A DNA stretch of 64,000 nt from Pirellulaceae bacterium. GTDB lineage: Bacteria > Planctomycetota > Planctomycetia > Pirellulales > Pirellulaceae. Shown piece after piece: positions 39,412 through 48,774 of this stretch. A program made the translations under genes and the position numbers. Within the stretch, counting starts at the first letter, position 1. The number at the start of each line of letters is the position of its first letter. A model generated the notes under the pieces. That model searched no databases. It worked only from the letters and a program-made list of their open reading frames with translations, and was not told the DNA's origin. The stretch spans positions 124,001 to 188,000 of the forward strand of contig BPJU01000013.1 of the NCBI GenBank assembly GCA_026004775.1, read 5' to 3'.

Positions 39412-39915
39412 CTAACGGCCGGCGGGTTGCAGAGTTTCGGGTATGTCAAGTTGGAAAACCAGCGGCTGTCCCGCGCCGGGCAGCTCCACTTCCAGTTGCG
39501 ATTGCTCATTGTAGTGGACCGGTATGGGCTGCCTGGGGAGCGTTCCCGAATCGACGGCTTGCATATACCGTTGGGGATCGTCCCAGGGAAAGTTGCGGAC
39601 CGAGTTATCGAAAATTTTCACTTTGTAGCGCCCCGATAACGTGTTGGCTGGGGCGACAAGCCGGAATTGTCCGTTTTCGACCGGTGCGGTTAATTCCTTT
39701 CCTTGGCCCGGTGTGATGGGCACAAAGACGATGCTTCCGTCTTGTAGCGGCCGGCCGTTCACCAGGACTCGGCCCGCCACCGTACGATTGTCGCGGCCTT
39801 GGCAGCCGATGGTAACAAGTGTTACGAGTAGCGCTCCGCATAGCAGCCAGCCGGCACTCCAGAATCGAACGGGTGAAGTGCGGAGCGGAACCGCTGTTTC
39901 GAACTTTCTGGGCAT
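39412..39915 (-). CDS. Small lipoprotein with transthyretin-like regulatory domain
   Basis: 167 aa. ATG 39915 with GGAGG eight bases upstream; an in-frame TTG further out is spurious. N-terminal hydrophobic stretch AGWLLCGALLVTLVTIGC ends in a lipobox (VTIGC). The mature part RTVAGRVLVNGRPLQDGSIVFVPI is a planctomycete signature of lipoproteins with a carboxypeptidase-regulatory-like beta sandwich; such genes very often stand beside DUF1559 genes, as here (31 bases after it on the same strand). Function unknown. Confidence 0.75.
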   Translation of the reverse strand: MPRKFETAVPLRTSPVRFWSAGWLLCGALLVTLVTIGCQGRDNRTVAGRVLVNGRPLQDGSIVFVPITPGQGKELTAPVENGQFRLVAPANTLSGRYKVKIFDNSVRNFPWDDPQRYMQAVDSGTLPRQPIPVHYNEQSQLEVELPGAGQPLVFQLDIPETLQPAGR

Positions 39916-39945
39916 AGTGTGTTCCTCCAAGTCGGAAGTGGCACG

Positions 39946-40821
39946 CTAGTTTTCCGGCCAGCGAACCGGTTCGCTTCCGGCGCGAGTGGCCAGGGCGTCC
40001 AGTACCAGCGGATCGACCTGCTTCGGGAAAAAGTGCACCGAGCCGTCGACCATGCCGAAGTGAGCTCCGGTGGGATGATCACTGCGGAAAGTTTGGAATT
40101 CGTCAAACCCGGTGATGAGTCGATCTGCATGGAACACACCGACGGTCGAACCGAGTGCGGCTCCCGGATAACCGAGTACCCAGTGGACAAAACCACCTCG
40201 GAGTGATCCAGCACAAGGTCCGGAAGAAAACATGTAGTTGCGAAGCCCATAGTCACCTTCACCCAGGAGGAAAGTGTGGGCCGTGCCGTCCAGGATGCTG
40301 GCAAACGAGGTGCTGCCGTCCGTGTCGCGAATGATGGCACCGTTGTGCGTGAGCCAGGCGGATTGACTGCCGGTGCTGGCCAAGTAGCTGGCCGGAGCCA
40401 TCCATTCGCCGCAAGTGCTCGATGGCACAGTCCGCGGCAATACCATGCTCGGGCAAAGGTAGGTAGCGATACGTGTCCCGCCGACAGCCTGGTTGACCGC
40501 GCCGCTATAGGGCTGCCGGTCATCGTACCGGTCGCGAAGCGGCGATTGCTCGACAAACGGCAGGATTGCCGTGAAGGGACTATAAAAAGTGGCCGAAGCA
40601 CCGGTGGGCCGGCGCCACTGACTGGCCATCGGAAAAGCCCGGAACGTGTCGTGATACGTGTGAAAAGCCAAGGCGATCTGCTTGACGTGATTGGCACAGC
40701 TCGTGCGCCGTGCTGCCTCGCGAGCCGACTGCACAGCCGGCAAAAGCAGACTTACCAAGATGCCAATGATGGCAATTACCACCAACAGCTCAACCAGCGT
40801 GAAACCCGTGCGACGCCCCAT
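39946..40821 (-). CDS. DUF1559 protein with prepilin-type N-terminus
   Basis: 291 aa. ATG 40821 with AAGGAG ribosome site. N-terminus [20 protein letters not shown] is a type IV prepilin cleavage/methylation motif (GFTLVE), followed by [19 protein letters not shown] and the DUF1559 body ([20 protein letters not shown][13 protein letters not shown] near the C-terminus: [12 protein letters not shown]). The family is greatly expanded in Planctomycetes; it is probably secreted by a type II/IV pilus-like system. Paired with the small lipoprotein downstream. Upstream 290 bases hold no gene. Confidence 0.92.
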   Translation of the reverse strand: MGRRTGFTLVELLVVIAIIGILVSLLLPAVQSAREAARRTSCANHVKQIALAFHTYHDTFRAFPMASQWRRPTGASATFYSPFTAILPFVEQSPLRDRYDDRQPYSGAVNQAVGGTRIATYLCPSMVLPRTVPSSTCGEWMAPASYLASTGSQSAWLTHNGAIIRDTDGSTSFASILDGTAHTFLLGEGDYGLRNYMFSSGPCAGSLRGGFVHWVLGYPGAALGSTVGVFHADRLITGFDEFQTFRSDHPTGAHFGMVDGSVHFFPKQVDPLVLDALATRAGSEPVRWPEN

Positions 40822-41110
40822 CGCGCCTCTCCTTATCACGAAAGACCACACCGAAACATCTGCCGATTCCCGGCGCTTCTGGTCGGAGAATCGGCCCCCT
40901 CCGGGTGGCTCTGGCGCGCTGGGTTGGCACGGAACCTGGCTGGCTTGAGCCACTATTGAAATTGAATCTCAGTATTGATAAGCTACGCAACGAGCTGGGC
41001 AATTGTCAAGCGGTGGCCAGGAATTTTTTTCGTAAAAACACGCTCGCGCGACAGCCAAAACTGCCGGTCCTGCACATGGGACGGAAGCGACTATCTGGGA
41101 GCCTGTGGCG
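40822..41110. other. Intergenic region, DUF1559 and hemP
   Basis: Divergent 289-base interval, no gene and no clear promoter motif identified. Confidence 0.3.
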
Positions 41111-41350
41111 ATGAACGATCCGCAAAGCATTCACCAGGCAGACGATAATCCCGCCCAAGACTTCCAGCACGCCGATGCGCCGGAAAGCCGTCCGGCGGCA
41201 CCCGACCCATCGATGAACCAAACGCCTGCACCAGCGGTGCTGGATTTCGACCAACTTGCTGGACCGAATAACGAGGTGCTAATCCGATTGGGCGCGGCGG
41301 TCTATCGGTTGCGGCGAACCCGCAACGGGCGGCTTTTGCTCTACAAGTAA
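41111..41350 (+). CDS. HemP-like small protein
   Basis: 79 aa. ATG 41111 has GGGAG ten bases upstream. The last 30 residues (EVLIRLGAAVYRLRRTRNGRL, then LLYK) match the C-terminal core of the hemin-uptake protein HemP (V.I.H.G..Y.LR.TR.GKLILTK); the N-terminal 45 are acidic and disordered. HemP relates to hemin uptake in other bacteria, but no hemin transporter or receptor is in this window, so a role is inferred from the motif only. Confidence 0.6.
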   Translation: MNDPQSIHQADDNPAQDFQHADAPESRPAAPDPSMNQTPAPAVLDFDQLAGPNNEVLIRLGAAVYRLRRTRNGRLLLYK

Positions 41351-41493
41351 TAGCAAGCGACCTGCCGTGGGTTGTATTGAACAATGTACTCGGAAGCCCT
41401 GACGAGGCTCGGAGTGCCGTCGGCGACCAGCGTGCCTTGGGGCCGCATGCCAACGTACGCTGCGATGGAACGTGACTAAGGGACGGCGGGCAT

Positions 41494-42342
41494 TCACTTG
41501 CCGATCAGGCGGCGCACTTCACGGGCAATCTCCTCGACCGCCATATACGATACGTCCAAAGCGCGCCAGCCGTGCTGGTTGATGATCCGCCGAGCCCACC
41601 GCAGCTCGCGATCGACTGCCGTCGGATCGCAGTATTCGGGCGACACGCCCTGGGCTCCCGCAGCCACCCGTGCTCGTCGGATTGCCACTAAACGATCGAC
41701 GTTCATCCATAGCCCGATGATTTTTTCCGGCGGCATGGCTACAAGTTCTTTGGGTATCGGCAAGGCAGGGATGAGCGGCACGTTGGCGGCTCGGATTCCT
41801 CGATACGCCAGATAAAAACAGGTAACGCTCTTGGCAACGCGTGAAACTCCTACCAGTACCACGTCAGCTCGATTCAAATCGTGCAATCCTTGCCCATCGT
41901 CGTGAGCCAAAGTAAAGTCGACAGCTTCCATGCGATCCAATTGCTCTTTGTTGAGTTCGTAGGCCAGTCCCGCTCGGCCGGCGGGCTGCTCGCCCAGCCG
42001 ATCGGCCAGCAGGCTCACCGCCGGGCCCAGCACATCGACGGCCGGAACACCCAATCGTTCCAATTCATGCAGCACGCCGGCGCGGACCTTTGGGTCGACC
42101 AGCGAATGGAACACGACGGCACCGCGGCGGGAAGCTTGGCGCACTGCTGCCACAGCGGCTCGAACGCCACGAACATGGGCCTTCACCTGGCACTCGATCG
42201 CCCGTTCGGGGAATTGGGCCAGGGCCGAGCGGAGCACGGTTTGCGCGGTGCGTCCTGTGCCACCCGAAATGATCATCACCCGCAACGTCGGTTGAGTTTC
42301 CAACGCTCTATTTTGGGCCCGCGACACCCGTTTTGCTGCCAT
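41494..42342 (-). CDS. Pyruvate,phosphate dikinase regulatory protein (DUF299)
   Basis: 282 aa. The family is a bifunctional kinase/pyrophosphorylase that switches PPDK or PEP synthetase off and on using ADP and Pi. Seen: IISGGTGRTAQTVLRSALAQF at the N-terminus and the P-loop-like ADVVLVGVSRVAKSVTCFYLA near residue 150, followed by GIRAANVPLIPALPIPKEL. Start 42342 lacks a good ribosome site (GGGAG 13 bases away). It is 112 bases downstream of the RAMP operon on the same strand and may be read from it. No PPDK gene is present. Confidence 0.88.
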   Translation of the reverse strand: MAAKRVSRAQNRALETQPTLRVMIISGGTGRTAQTVLRSALAQFPERAIECQVKAHVRGVRAAVAAVRQASRRGAVVFHSLVDPKVRAGVLHELERLGVPAVDVLGPAVSLLADRLGEQPAGRAGLAYELNKEQLDRMEAVDFTLAHDDGQGLHDLNRADVVLVGVSRVAKSVTCFYLAYRGIRAANVPLIPALPIPKELVAMPPEKIIGLWMNVDRLVAIRRARVAAGAQGVSPEYCDPTAVDRELRWARRIINQHGWRALDVSYMAVEEIAREVRRLIGK

Positions 42343-42453
42343 TTACCAAACGTGACTCCCACCGAACCAAAACCACTCCTGGATCGCCGCAGTCGATCCG
42401 ACACCGGCGGCGCCACTGAGTGAGTTGCGACGACGTCTCGTGTCACCAATCGG

Positions 42454-44040
42454 TTAATCACTTTCTTGTGCAGCGAAGCGGCTCAACCAGGCAATCCACA
42501 GGGGCACCAGGCACTGTTGGACTTCGGCGGGAAGATTACCAAAATCTCCTTGATTCAGCGTGACGTCGTCCAAGAGTGCCAGTGGACCATCGAGTCCTTG
42601 AACGTCAAACCGCACTCGCTCGATCTCCAGTTTCTCCCAGCCGACAAATCGCCCTGCCTTGACCTGGATACCGCTATGAGCCAATTCGCTCAACATGGCA
42701 AGAAACAGACCACAGGCCGCCGGGCGCGAGCGTCGCTCTGACACTTTTCCCAGGTCAAGTTCCAGAATCAGCGGACTCCAAACGATCGGTTGGGCCGGGA
42801 CATCGACGAGTTCTCTGGGAGAAGATTGGGAACAAAAAGCGTCACGGTCCGGCAATTGAAACTCCTCCTCGCCCATCTGCCTAATAACGACCTCTCCGTT
42901 GCCGTTGCGCTTGCCGTTATGAGAGTGGCCAATTCTGCACGTTGGCACGTCGTTCTGGGCGAGGAGTCTGCACCCGACAAGGTCATGCACGTCGAGTGCC
43001 CCACGGCCGTTGGTGGCGGCCTGTGCCTTGGTACCGGAGGGCAGAGCGCATTGGGCGATTGGGGAATCTCCCTGGGAATCGGGGCCGCTATGTTCGCCAA
43101 ACAAGAGGTGTAGTCCCATCGCGTCCTGACGCAGTCGCTGGGGCCTCGGCGGATCAAGGGGCTCGCGACGCTCATCCCTACCTGACCCGAGCACGCAGCG
43201 AAGAAACCTTTCTGTCCTCCGGCGAAGATACACTTTCATGGTCCCACCGGGGACACAAATCGCCCGGTGAACTTGTTTGCCATTGTGTGGATTGCAGCGT
43301 GCTTGGGTGCCGTTGTCCCCCGAAAGATACTGGGGGCTAGCCGTTCGCAAATCGATCGCAACGATCAAGCGTCCCTCTTTGAGTGTTATCTCTTGATTAG
43401 CGGCCAACTTGTCCTGGGCGATGGCTGTTCCCGTACCGGCTCGCAGTAATTGCAGGATATCCTGACGAGAAGCCCAACTTTTCCGAGTGACGGACCATTC
43501 CGAAAGCCGAATAGCCTGGCGAGCCGGCGCTGCCCAGCTCCCAAAACTGACCAGGCCACTCTGCCATGCTGGGATGAGCACGCGCAGCATTGCACGCAGG
43601 TGTCCTTCCATTTGTGGATCTCTAACTTCGAAGTTCGCGCAAAAGTAAATGCGAGTACCTTTCGGCAGAATGGCGTGCCGGCATGATGAGACTGGGGCTA
43701 TCCGATGCCCATGGCCGCGCAGAGAGGCCGTCCGTGGTAATTCCACAACAAGGGCTGACGTGGGATCCAAAAGTATTGGCGCATCGTCGACTGTAATAAG
43801 CGGTACACACTCTCCCTGTTCGTTGTAACAGCTCCAAAGTTGTTCCGGAAAAAACGGTGATATCCGGCGAAACCAGTTATGGAGTGTCCAGGTTAGGAAG
43901 CGTCCGGGTATGTAGTAGTTTCCCGCGCTGCTGACGGCCAACGGAATATAACTTCCGTTGTGATCGGCACCCCGTCCGACCGGCAATGGAACTTCGACTT
44001 GTAACACGCCTTGAAGTTGCCAGACAGCGACGGAAATCAC
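42454..44040 (-). CDS. RAMP-superfamily protein with two Cas7-like domains
   Basis: 528 aa from a GTG at 44040 with AGGGAG six bases ahead, 11 bases after the upstream gene. Domain 1 (~residues 1-215): LQVEVPLPVGRGADHNGSY, the IPG turn YYIPGRFLTWTLHNWFR (family form IPGSSLKGxLR), LWS, VPLITVDDAPIL, ILPKGTRIYFCANFEVRD, LIPAWQSGLVSFGSW; domain 2 (~235-500): LIVAIDLRTASPQYLSGD, CVPGGTMKVYLRRRTERFLR, LHLLFGEHSG, and a closing glycine segment. This order is that of Cas7-type RAMPs (Csm3/Cmr4), which form the RNA-binding backbone of type III CRISPR complexes. The usual G-rich loop at the end is weak. No CRISPR array or other cas gene is near. Confidence 0.72.
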   Translation of the reverse strand: MISVAVWQLQGVLQVEVPLPVGRGADHNGSYIPLAVSSAGNYYIPGRFLTWTLHNWFRRISPFFPEQLWSCYNEQGECVPLITVDDAPILLDPTSALVVELPRTASLRGHGHRIAPVSSCRHAILPKGTRIYFCANFEVRDPQMEGHLRAMLRVLIPAWQSGLVSFGSWAAPARQAIRLSEWSVTRKSWASRQDILQLLRAGTGTAIAQDKLAANQEITLKEGRLIVAIDLRTASPQYLSGDNGTQARCNPHNGKQVHRAICVPGGTMKVYLRRRTERFLRCVLGSGRDERREPLDPPRPQRLRQDAMGLHLLFGEHSGPDSQGDSPIAQCALPSGTKAQAATNGRGALDVHDLVGCRLLAQNDVPTCRIGHSHNGKRNGNGEVVIRQMGEEEFQLPDRDAFCSQSSPRELVDVPAQPIVWSPLILELDLGKVSERRSRPAACGLFLAMLSELAHSGIQVKAGRFVGWEKLEIERVRFDVQGLDGPLALLDDVTLNQGDFGNLPAEVQQCLVPLWIAWLSRFAAQESD

Positions 44041-44051
44041 AATGGACTCCC

Positions 44052-45296
44052 TCACGTGATACCGAGCGGTTCGTACATGGCATCCTTGTGTGCGTCGATG
44101 CAGGCCGCCAACACGGTTCGCACCGCATCCGCCCACAGCGACGTCCGCACCAGATCGCGGTCGCTCTCATCCAGCAACGGCCACCGGCTCGCACCGAGCC
44201 ACTGCCAGACGGTTCGTTTGTCGCGAAGTAGTGCTTCGAGCTTCTCGCGTAGCACGCGATGACGCGCTTGGTTGGCGCCCGGTTGCCCTCGCTGCGGAGA
44301 GAACTCTTCCAACAAAAAATGGTTCTGGCGGTCACTATGCCACAGGGTCAGGCGACTCCGCAGACGTTCAAGCTGCCCGAACGTGGGAAAATTCGGATGC
44401 CAGCCCAGGGAAGTGCTGCGGAACGTCGATTCGGCCGCTAATGCGCACGCACGCTGGCTGATCCAGCGCTTCCAGCACTCTTTTTCCAACAGTAGTACGA
44501 ATTCGCGTTCATCAACACTTAAACCCGTCGCGATCGTGTCGGGTTGCAGGGACGAATCACCGTCGGTGCCCGGTGGATGACCCTCCGGTATCGGAATCTC
44601 CGTCGGTGGCTCCGCATACGATTCCAGGAACTCCACGGCGCGCTGCCCGTCGGCATTCGGAACCCACAGGCGGCACTGTACCCCTGGGGAATCGCAAGAA
44701 TCGTCGAGTCGGTCAGCCAGTTGCGTCGAAGCGATTAGAAGGGCCGAGGCAATTTCCCGAGAAGGGCGGCTGCGGAGTGTCAGCCTGCACGGGGATTCAA
44801 GCACAGCTCCGGGGCGGCCTAGCTCCAGGTGATGTACCGATTCGGCTCCGGACTCCCGATGGATCCTCGTTCGCTGGGCGATCCGCTTTCGGAGCACCAG
44901 CAGATGGCGGAAGGGTTCTGGCCCGGAAAGCAAGACATTCTGTAAGCCCGGAGTAAGGCGGGCCGTCCCGATATGCAAAGCGGGGTGGCCGCCTGGGCAT
45001 TCAGAACAGGTCGTTGCCGGTGGTCCGCGCCGGCTCGAAATAGGATCCGGACCGAAAAGCACTTCGACCCAGCGTGACCAGGGACCGCAACGACCGTCGT
45101 CCAATCCCCAACAGAGCCGCCGGCATGCTTCACGCCAAGTTCGCCAGACAACGGCTGCCGCAAGTGACGGCAACTGTTCCTGGTGCGGCTCCTTCTTTGG
45201 GTCATCATCGCGGGACGTGTGGCGGTCGACCCGCCAGTCGGACAGGAGCACCAACCGTACGGGGAACTGTTGTGGAAGCGGCCATACACTACCCAC
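44052..45296 (-). CDS. RAMP-superfamily protein, possibly Csx10-like
   Basis: 414 aa from GTG 45296, preceded by AGGAG eight bases away; the longer frame to 45458 starts with basic, low-quality sequence. Residues ~10-200 show RAMP traits: VRLVLLSDWRVDRHTSRDDD, PSLAAAVVWRTWREACRR, VEVLFGPDPISSRRG (LFG), HIGTARLTPGLQ, then IAQRTRIHRESGAESVHHLE, matching the RAMP motif R-x-x-I-x-R-x-T-G-x-A. Residues ~300-414 have FPTFGQLERLRSRLTLW, reminiscent of Csx10 ends. It is the first gene of a two-gene operon with the double-Cas7-like gene. Role: binds RNA or forms part of an RNP; no target is visible. Confidence 0.65.
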   Translation of the reverse strand: MGSVWPLPQQFPVRLVLLSDWRVDRHTSRDDDPKKEPHQEQLPSLAAAVVWRTWREACRRLCWGLDDGRCGPWSRWVEVLFGPDPISSRRGPPATTCSECPGGHPALHIGTARLTPGLQNVLLSGPEPFRHLLVLRKRIAQRTRIHRESGAESVHHLELGRPGAVLESPCRLTLRSRPSREIASALLIASTQLADRLDDSCDSPGVQCRLWVPNADGQRAVEFLESYAEPPTEIPIPEGHPPGTDGDSSLQPDTIATGLSVDEREFVLLLEKECWKRWISQRACALAAESTFRSTSLGWHPNFPTFGQLERLRSRLTLWHSDRQNHFLLEEFSPQRGQPGANQARHRVLREKLEALLRDKRTVWQWLGASRWPLLDESDRDLVRTSLWADAVRTVLAACIDAHKDAMYEPLGIT

Positions 45297-45803
45297 GAAA
45301 ACTGCTCCTAGGATCGCTCGATCTTTTGTTCCCCGACCGGATCGCGAACGCTCAGTTGTCCTCCGTGAAGGCGCCTCCCTGTAAGCAGCACTTCGCGGCT
45401 GCCCGCACGCCGCCGTGCCGCATGCTACTCCAGAAGCGTGCACCGTGCAACGAACCACCCTTCGTGAATGTGCAACCGGTGTTTTGCTACCGCCTTGCGA
45501 GTCGGACCGGCAGCACCGGCTAGTTCTTCAATCCCACCGGTGGACGGCAGACGGCCGGTCGCTCCAGTTGCGACACCGCACGTAATAGGATACGCAACAA
45601 GCCGAATAATTCTGACACCGATTACTCGGAAATCGGCGGGCGTAAGGGAGCCCGAGAGGCCTGTGCTGCGGGGCGGCAGCGAGCTGTCCCGTTGGCGTTT
45701 TAGGCCGGCTGCCTGGAGTGCTGGAACAACCGGGTAACAGCGTCAGCTTGGTTATATCCTGGATTTGCAGGGGGAAAAGTCGGCCCCCTACGCGGCTGTC
45801 GTT
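45297..45803. other. Region upstream of the RAMP operon
   Basis: About 500 bases, checked for CRISPR repeats; none were found. It should hold the RAMP promoter and the terminator of the HEAT-repeat gene, but neither is clear. No gene is supported. Confidence 0.45.
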
Positions 45804-47138
45804 TTAACGCAGGATTCTCTCCAGCATCGCTCGGATGGCTGGGTCTTCTTCGGTGTCGCGCCGCCGAGCCAGCGTCTGCCGTACGCGCGGTGTCGGTTGG
45901 CTGCCGAGGATCGCCACGACTCGTTGCCGCACGGCTGCGTGTGGGTCGTCCAGCATCCTTTCAAGCCAAACCACAGCGTCCAGCTCCCGCACGGACGGCA
46001 ACATATCGACGGCGGCCAGCCGTTGTGAGGGGTCGGGGTCAAAGAGCCGTTCCAGCACGGCGATGGCACGCCCAGTGTAGCCCCTTCTGCGCAGCTCCTC
46101 GGTTGCCGCGATGGCTGTGCGTGCCTGCCCCGAGGAAAGTTGACGGGCCAGCTCGATGTCCGACGCAGACCAAATCTCATCCGGTAACCCACTGGTGTCC
46201 GGCGTGCCCGACTGAAACGATCGATATTCCTGCGGATTTGCGCGGAACGCATCGTGTTGAGGAAGTCTGTCGGCGAATGATCCGCTGTGCCCGGCATCAG
46301 CCGCCTCGAAGGTTCGTTCCGGCAAAGGTCCCAAAAGCAGGACGTGTTCTTCCTCGGAGCCAGCCGGTGCCAGGGGCTGGTCGGTCATGAACTCCAACGA
46401 TCCGTCTTCGTCACCAAGTGACCATTGGGTGCTCCCGACCGCAGCAGGCGGAACGGCCGTCGCGGCATTTTCCGGCGCGTTGCCATTTGGGGATGCGTGT
46501 TGGGTGGAAGAGTCAGCGGGTCGGCCTGGAGCCTCTTGATCGTGCTTGGCGGCCGCGATCGCCTGCCGGCGTTGGGCTCGAGCCAGTGCCGCCAGCGACC
46601 GTTCACAGTTCTCCAAGACCTCCAGCGTGTCCACCGACTTGGCATCCAACGGCCAGGTTAGCCAGTCGGTAAGCCAGGACTGGACGGCGGAATGCTGGTC
46701 GGCCGGAAGCTGTTCGGCCACTTTCACCAATTCGCTCGTAACCCAAGCCAGTCGCCGGCTGGCGTCGGGCAGCGGCAGCGATCGCCACCGTTGGATTTCG
46801 TTTTCCAGCACCCGCTGCGCTGTGTCCCTCACACCCGGACGGGGATCAAGTAGTGAAGCCACCAGGAACCGAGCGCCGGGCTCCCCCAAACTGGGTGCGA
46901 CCGCCAAGCGGTAGCGTGCCGTGGCAAGCTCCACTTGGGTAAAGTCGACTTGCCAGCGAGCGACGATCCAGTGGGGTGGTAGACTGCGTACGGCCAGCCA
47001 CGCGGCGCTGGCAAGAGCCGTAACCCACACGATCAATGCCAGTGACCGCCACCACCAGACCTTCCAGCGGCTCGGCGGTTTTGCATAGAGTCGGCTCACA
47101 ATTCCGTCGACCAACCGGCGCGCTTGCGGCTCGCTCAT
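45804..47138 (-). CDS. Membrane-anchored HEAT-repeat protein
   Basis: 444 aa. ATG 47138 (MSEPQARRLVDGIVSRLY). One membrane helix near residue 28-46 (SLALIVWVTALASAAWLAV). Linker of ~120 residues (~200-320) is low-complexity with Glu/Pro/Ser. C-terminal ~100 residues hold HEAT-like repeats (RAIAVLERLFDPDPSQRLAA, AVVWLERMLDDPHAAVRQRV, ARRRDTEEDPAIRAMLERI) for protein interaction. An earlier HEAT-like segment is GARFLVASLLDPRPGVRDTA. It is planctomycete-type; I do not know its partner. Same strand as, and upstream of, the RAMP operon. Confidence 0.7.
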   Translation of the reverse strand: MSEPQARRLVDGIVSRLYAKPPSRWKVWWWRSLALIVWVTALASAAWLAVRSLPPHWIVARWQVDFTQVELATARYRLAVAPSLGEPGARFLVASLLDPRPGVRDTAQRVLENEIQRWRSLPLPDASRRLAWVTSELVKVAEQLPADQHSAVQSWLTDWLTWPLDAKSVDTLEVLENCERSLAALARAQRRQAIAAAKHDQEAPGRPADSSTQHASPNGNAPENAATAVPPAAVGSTQWSLGDEDGSLEFMTDQPLAPAGSEEEHVLLLGPLPERTFEAADAGHSGSFADRLPQHDAFRANPQEYRSFQSGTPDTSGLPDEIWSASDIELARQLSSGQARTAIAATEELRRRGYTGRAIAVLERLFDPDPSQRLAAVDMLPSVRELDAVVWLERMLDDPHAAVRQRVVAILGSQPTPRVRQTLARRRDTEEDPAIRAMLERILR

Positions 47139-47578
47139 TGCCCACACCTTTTTACACCCGACAACCGACGAAACCTTGGAGTTTTGGTGCCCACGGCAGG
47201 ATTAGCCGACGACCGAAAGCTATGCAATATGAAAAAGCGTTTTTCCGGCGAGGTCAGTTTGTTACATTCGGTTGGGAAGCCAGATAAAATGGGCAGGCCG
47301 GCGGATGGTGGAGACCCGCGGCAGTTGATTGCCCGCACCTCGGGGCCGTTGCCAGCAGCGCTCCGTATTGCGTTCTACGCAGGACGCAGTATTCCAACAC
47401 CGGTTTGTTTGCGGTCGTTGGATCAAATCACTTGTCGAATCGCGGCTTATCCGAGCCGTTAGGGCTGGGTTACAGGGGGGCGGGAAAAAACGTTCGAGTC
47501 GTTTCGTAGCCCGAGCCGAAGTATCAGCAGGACGGCAATGGTGGTTGCGACGTGCACGGTGGAAAGTCAGGGGGGAGC
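47139..47578. other. Gap with candidate promoter
   Basis: 440 bases without a gene. TTACAT at 47262-47267, 17-base spacer and TAAAAT at 47285-47290 could be a sigma-70-like promoter for the + strand gene at 47579, but it lies 290 bases upstream. Confidence 0.3.
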
Positions 47579-48487
47579 ATGTCGTTGGACAACCTGGTGC
47601 GGGCGCTGCCGGATTCTGGCCGTAGCGCGGGCGACGATCGAAAGGTTACGGCTTCGCGCCGGCAGGTGTTGGGGTGGCTTGTGGCCGCCCCGGTTTGGGC
47701 AAGATGGGCGGTCTATCCGGCGCATGCCGAGGACGCGGCTCACGCTTCTTCCAGCCGCGAAGCGTACGCGGAAGCGGTTTCGGTGCTGCCTGTGGAGGAG
47801 TTGACTGAGGCGGCACGAGCGAAGATTTTGGCGGTGGTCCAGCAGCCGACGATCTACCGCCGGCTGCCTGTGGAAGTGATCGATTGCGACCCGGATTTGT
47901 ATCTTTTCCTGGTGCGCTATCCGGAAGTCGTGGTGAACATGTGGCAGTTGATGGGGGTAACGCGCGTTCGGCTCCGCCGCACGGCTCCGTACGTATTCGA
48001 GGCCAATGACGGGGCTGGTACGCAGAGCACGGTGGAACTGGTATACGGCAATCGCGACAAACACCTCTGGCACGCCACTGGCTATTACGAAGGGCCGCTC
48101 TTCAAGCGGCGGGTGAACGGCACGTGCGTGCTGCTTCTCCAGTCGGGATACTCGCAGTCGTCCAGCGGCCGGCTGCTGATCTCTACTCGTCTGGACATGT
48201 TCGTTGCTTTGGAGAATGTGGGAGCTGAGTTTGTTGCCAGGACCCTGCATCCGTTGGTGGGCAAGACGGCCGACCACAATTTCAGCGAAACCGTACGCTT
48301 CGTCGCACAGGTCTCCCAGCAAGCCGAAATCAATCGTTCGGGGATGCAGCGGCTGGCCGACCGACTAGACAACGTCGACTCCGCCGTCAGACGCCAATTC
48401 GCTGCGTTAGTTGCCGGAGTGAGCGAACGCGCGGCACTGCGGGTTGCCGCAGCTTCACAACCCGAAAACCGGCCCCAGGGCATGTAA
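47579..48487 (+). CDS. Conserved planctomycete exported protein of unknown function
   Basis: 302 aa. ATG 47579 follows GGGGGGAG. N-terminal region SRRQVLGWLVAAPVWARWA resembles a Tat signal (RR then hydrophobic) after a polar ~27-residue lead. The mature part begins AEDAAHASS and has LPVEVIDCDPDLYLFLVRYP, VVVNMWQLMGVTRVRLRRTA, ALENVGAEFVARTLHPLVGK. No motif tells the function. Stand-alone; the + strand gene after it is 290 bases away. Confidence 0.6.
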   Translation: MSLDNLVRALPDSGRSAGDDRKVTASRRQVLGWLVAAPVWARWAVYPAHAEDAAHASSSREAYAEAVSVLPVEELTEAARAKILAVVQQPTIYRRLPVEVIDCDPDLYLFLVRYPEVVVNMWQLMGVTRVRLRRTAPYVFEANDGAGTQSTVELVYGNRDKHLWHATGYYEGPLFKRRVNGTCVLLLQSGYSQSSSGRLLISTRLDMFVALENVGAEFVARTLHPLVGKTADHNFSETVRFVAQVSQQAEINRSGMQRLADRLDNVDSAVRRQFAALVAGVSERAALRVAAASQPENRPQGM

Positions 48488-48774
48488 CTGATCTGGTGTA
48501 GGAACCAGAATTTCATCCACGCGCCGGCGCTGGCAACGCGCAGCAACTCCATCAGACGCGGTTGTGGTGAGTCGGTATCGGATGTATGCCCAACGGGAAA
48601 CATGAAAATCGGCGGGAGCGAGGTCCCGGTTCGTGCGCCGGTGCGGCCGCGTGCCCATCGGTTCTGGTCGTCTGATCCCAAATAGATCGCCGCCCCACTG
48701 CGGCATATAATTCGAACGGCAATGGTTTCCGGTTGAATCGCCATTGTTCTACGCGGAAATTTGAGGCAAGGCAG

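Noticed and set aside
38590-39639. 349-codon open frame on the + strand
   Set aside because: Antisense to DUF3386 and lipoprotein genes that have signal peptides and ribosome sites.
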